From Methanobacteriota archaeon (GTDB lineage Archaea > Hydrothermarchaeota > Hydrothermarchaeia > Hydrothermarchaeales > SZUA-236): 6,067 bases of DNA. How positions within the stretch are numbered: position 1 is the first letter of the stretch; every line of letters starts with the position of its first letter. The notes beneath the pieces are model-generated. The model had not been told where the DNA came from. It searched no databases and saw only the letters and a program-made list of their open reading frames with translations. Of the stretch, positions 5,655 to 6,067 are shown piece after piece. Both the position numbers and the translations under genes were made by a program. The stretch lies in NCBI GenBank assembly GCA_003695745.1, contig RFHW01000007.1:1-6067 (forward strand). Direction: 5' to 3'.

Positions 5655-5873
5655 CTATTCCACGGGGGAGATGCAAACTATGTTCCCGCCCTTCAGGACA
5701 AGGCTCTTGAACTCCCTCCCGCCTACCTCCAGCTCCCTGGCATCCTCGAGGAAGAGGTTGAGATTCTCATCATAGCTCAGCATCCGCCCTGTGAAAGAGG
5801 CTCCGTTCTTCATCTTCACAGTGACAACACGGTTCAGGCTTTTGTGGATCAGGTCGAAGGGTCGAAGGGCCAT
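5655..5873 (-). CDS. Archaeal Sm-like RNA-binding protein (SmAP/Lsm)
   Basis: This is a 72-residue protein covering a complete Sm fold, usually a heptameric ring that binds U-rich RNA. The N-terminal helix region is RPFDLIHKSLN (4-14). The Sm1 motif spans about 16-46, with the loop SYDENLNL, where D35 and N39 are at the positions that usually contact uridine. The Sm2 motif is LVLKGGNIVCISP (58-70). The common R-G-D/N of Sm2 is here K61-G62-G63, a modest departure from consensus in the RNA-binding loop. The start is supported by a TATA-like TTTAAA about 25 nt upstream, consistent with a leaderless mRNA. Its stop faces that of trkA across 6 nt. The downstream L37e ribosomal gene often found next to archaeal lsm genes is not here. 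Confidence 0.92.
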   Translation of the reverse strand: MALRPFDLIHKSLNRVVTVKMKNGASFTGRMLSYDENLNLFLEDARELEVGGREFKSLVLKGGNIVCISPVE

Positions 5874-5886
5874 ATGGAATCATATG
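5871..5886. repeat. Inverted repeat CATATG-N4-CATATG over the lsm start
   Basis: Two palindromic CATATG hexamers are separated by GAAT, giving a 16-bp near-perfect palindrome. It covers the lsm start codon (5871-5873) and the 13 bases before it, i.e. the predicted transcription start. A repressor bound here would block initiation. No binding protein can be named. Confidence 0.4.
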
Positions 5887-5894
5887 ACGCCTTT

Positions 5895-5909
5895 GTTTAA
5901 AGATTTTTT
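5895..5909 (-). promoter_or_regulatory. BRE/TATA-like promoter of the Sm-like gene
   Basis: On the minus strand AAAAAAT (5909-5903) precedes CTTTAAAC (5902-5895). The TTTAAA centre lies about 25-26 nt before the ATG at 5873, giving a predicted leaderless start. The box is a weaker TATA match than those of hepT and secF, but its spacing is the same. Confidence 0.5.
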
Positions 5910-5926
5910 GCTGCCAAGAGAGGGCT

Positions 5927-6067
5927 TCAGAGCCTGTATATCTCGGCTATCCTTTTGTTGATTTCTTTCTTTAGCTTTGGCCCGGCCTCTCCAAGCTCAC
6001 CGATAACCAGGTCTTTCAAGACCGTTGCCACTTTGTCAAGCCTGATTATTGATGGTGCTTTCAAACC
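5927..6067 (-). CDS. Probable MazF/PemK-family toxin, C-terminal end (cut by window edge)
   Basis: Forty-six codons before a TGA at 5927-5929 read as a protein C terminus whose start lies beyond the right edge. The segment PSIIRLDKVATVLKDLVIG (5-23), followed by a charged helix ending in AEIYRL, resembles the end of MazF/PemK-type endoribonucleases: a strand carrying S-x-x-R-x-D-K, a strand ending in the K-D/S-L-I-x-x-x-x-G-x-L pattern, then the last helix. MazF proteins cleave mRNA at short motifs and pair with a small antitoxin usually encoded just upstream, here outside the window. The catalytic N-terminal Arg and surrounding residues are not visible, so activity cannot be judged. The reading frame is clear; the family call rests on a short stretch. 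Confidence 0.6.
   Translation of the reverse strand, partial: GLKAPSIIRLDKVATVLKDLVIGELGEAGPKLKKEINKRIAEIYRL

Noticed and set aside
5852..5867. Tandem 8-mer GGTCGAAG x2
   Set aside because: It falls in the lsm coding sequence and encodes the ordinary RPFDL N terminus of the family.

Overview
The window reads as chromosomal DNA from an archaeon, most likely a euryarchaeal lineage. The evidence is gene content: a small stand-alone SecF encoded ahead of SecD, a DUF131/TIGR00304 two-helix membrane protein, an archaeal TrmI-type tRNA m1A methyltransferase, and a 72-residue Sm-like protein. Promoters agree with this. Three gene starts have a TTTATATT-like TATA box with an A/purine-rich BRE, centred about 25 to 28 nt before the start codon, which is the spacing expected for leaderless archaeal mRNAs. 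I cannot name the species.

Layout. Positions 1-431 (minus) hold the N-terminal part of an unrecognised secreted protein that runs off the left edge. Positions 432-866 hold no convincing gene, but contain short AT-rich direct repeats and an orphan TATA-like box. Positions 867-1645 (plus) hold a complete HEPN/MNT (HepT/MntA) toxin-antitoxin pair with overlapping genes. Positions 1690-2668 (minus) hold a two-gene unit, DUF131 then trmI. A 45-nt divergent promoter region separates it from secF-secD-trkA (2714-5648, plus), where secD overlaps secF by 4 nt and trkA abuts secD. Tail to tail with trkA, only 6 nt away, is a minus-strand Sm-like (SmAP/Lsm) gene at 5655-5873. The right edge (5927-6067, minus) is the C-terminal end of a probable MazF/PemK-family toxin.

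How the genes work together. SecD and SecF form the membrane complex that helps proton- or sodium-driven export through the SecYEG translocon. TrkA is a cytoplasmic nucleotide-binding RCK subunit that gates K+ transport, so the operon joins export with ion homeostasis. TrmI (tRNA methylation) and the Sm-like protein belong to RNA metabolism. The housekeeping block is flanked by toxin-antitoxin genes on both sides.

Several starts were set from Shine-Dalgarno sites or TATA spacing rather than the longest reading frame: trmI at 2415, secF at 2714, secD at 3574 and trkA at 4995. I see no CRISPR array, IS element, tRNA or rRNA. I found no clearly novel multi-gene system. The most interesting signals are the HEPN/MNT pair, the promoter architecture, and an inverted repeat over the start of the Sm-like gene.
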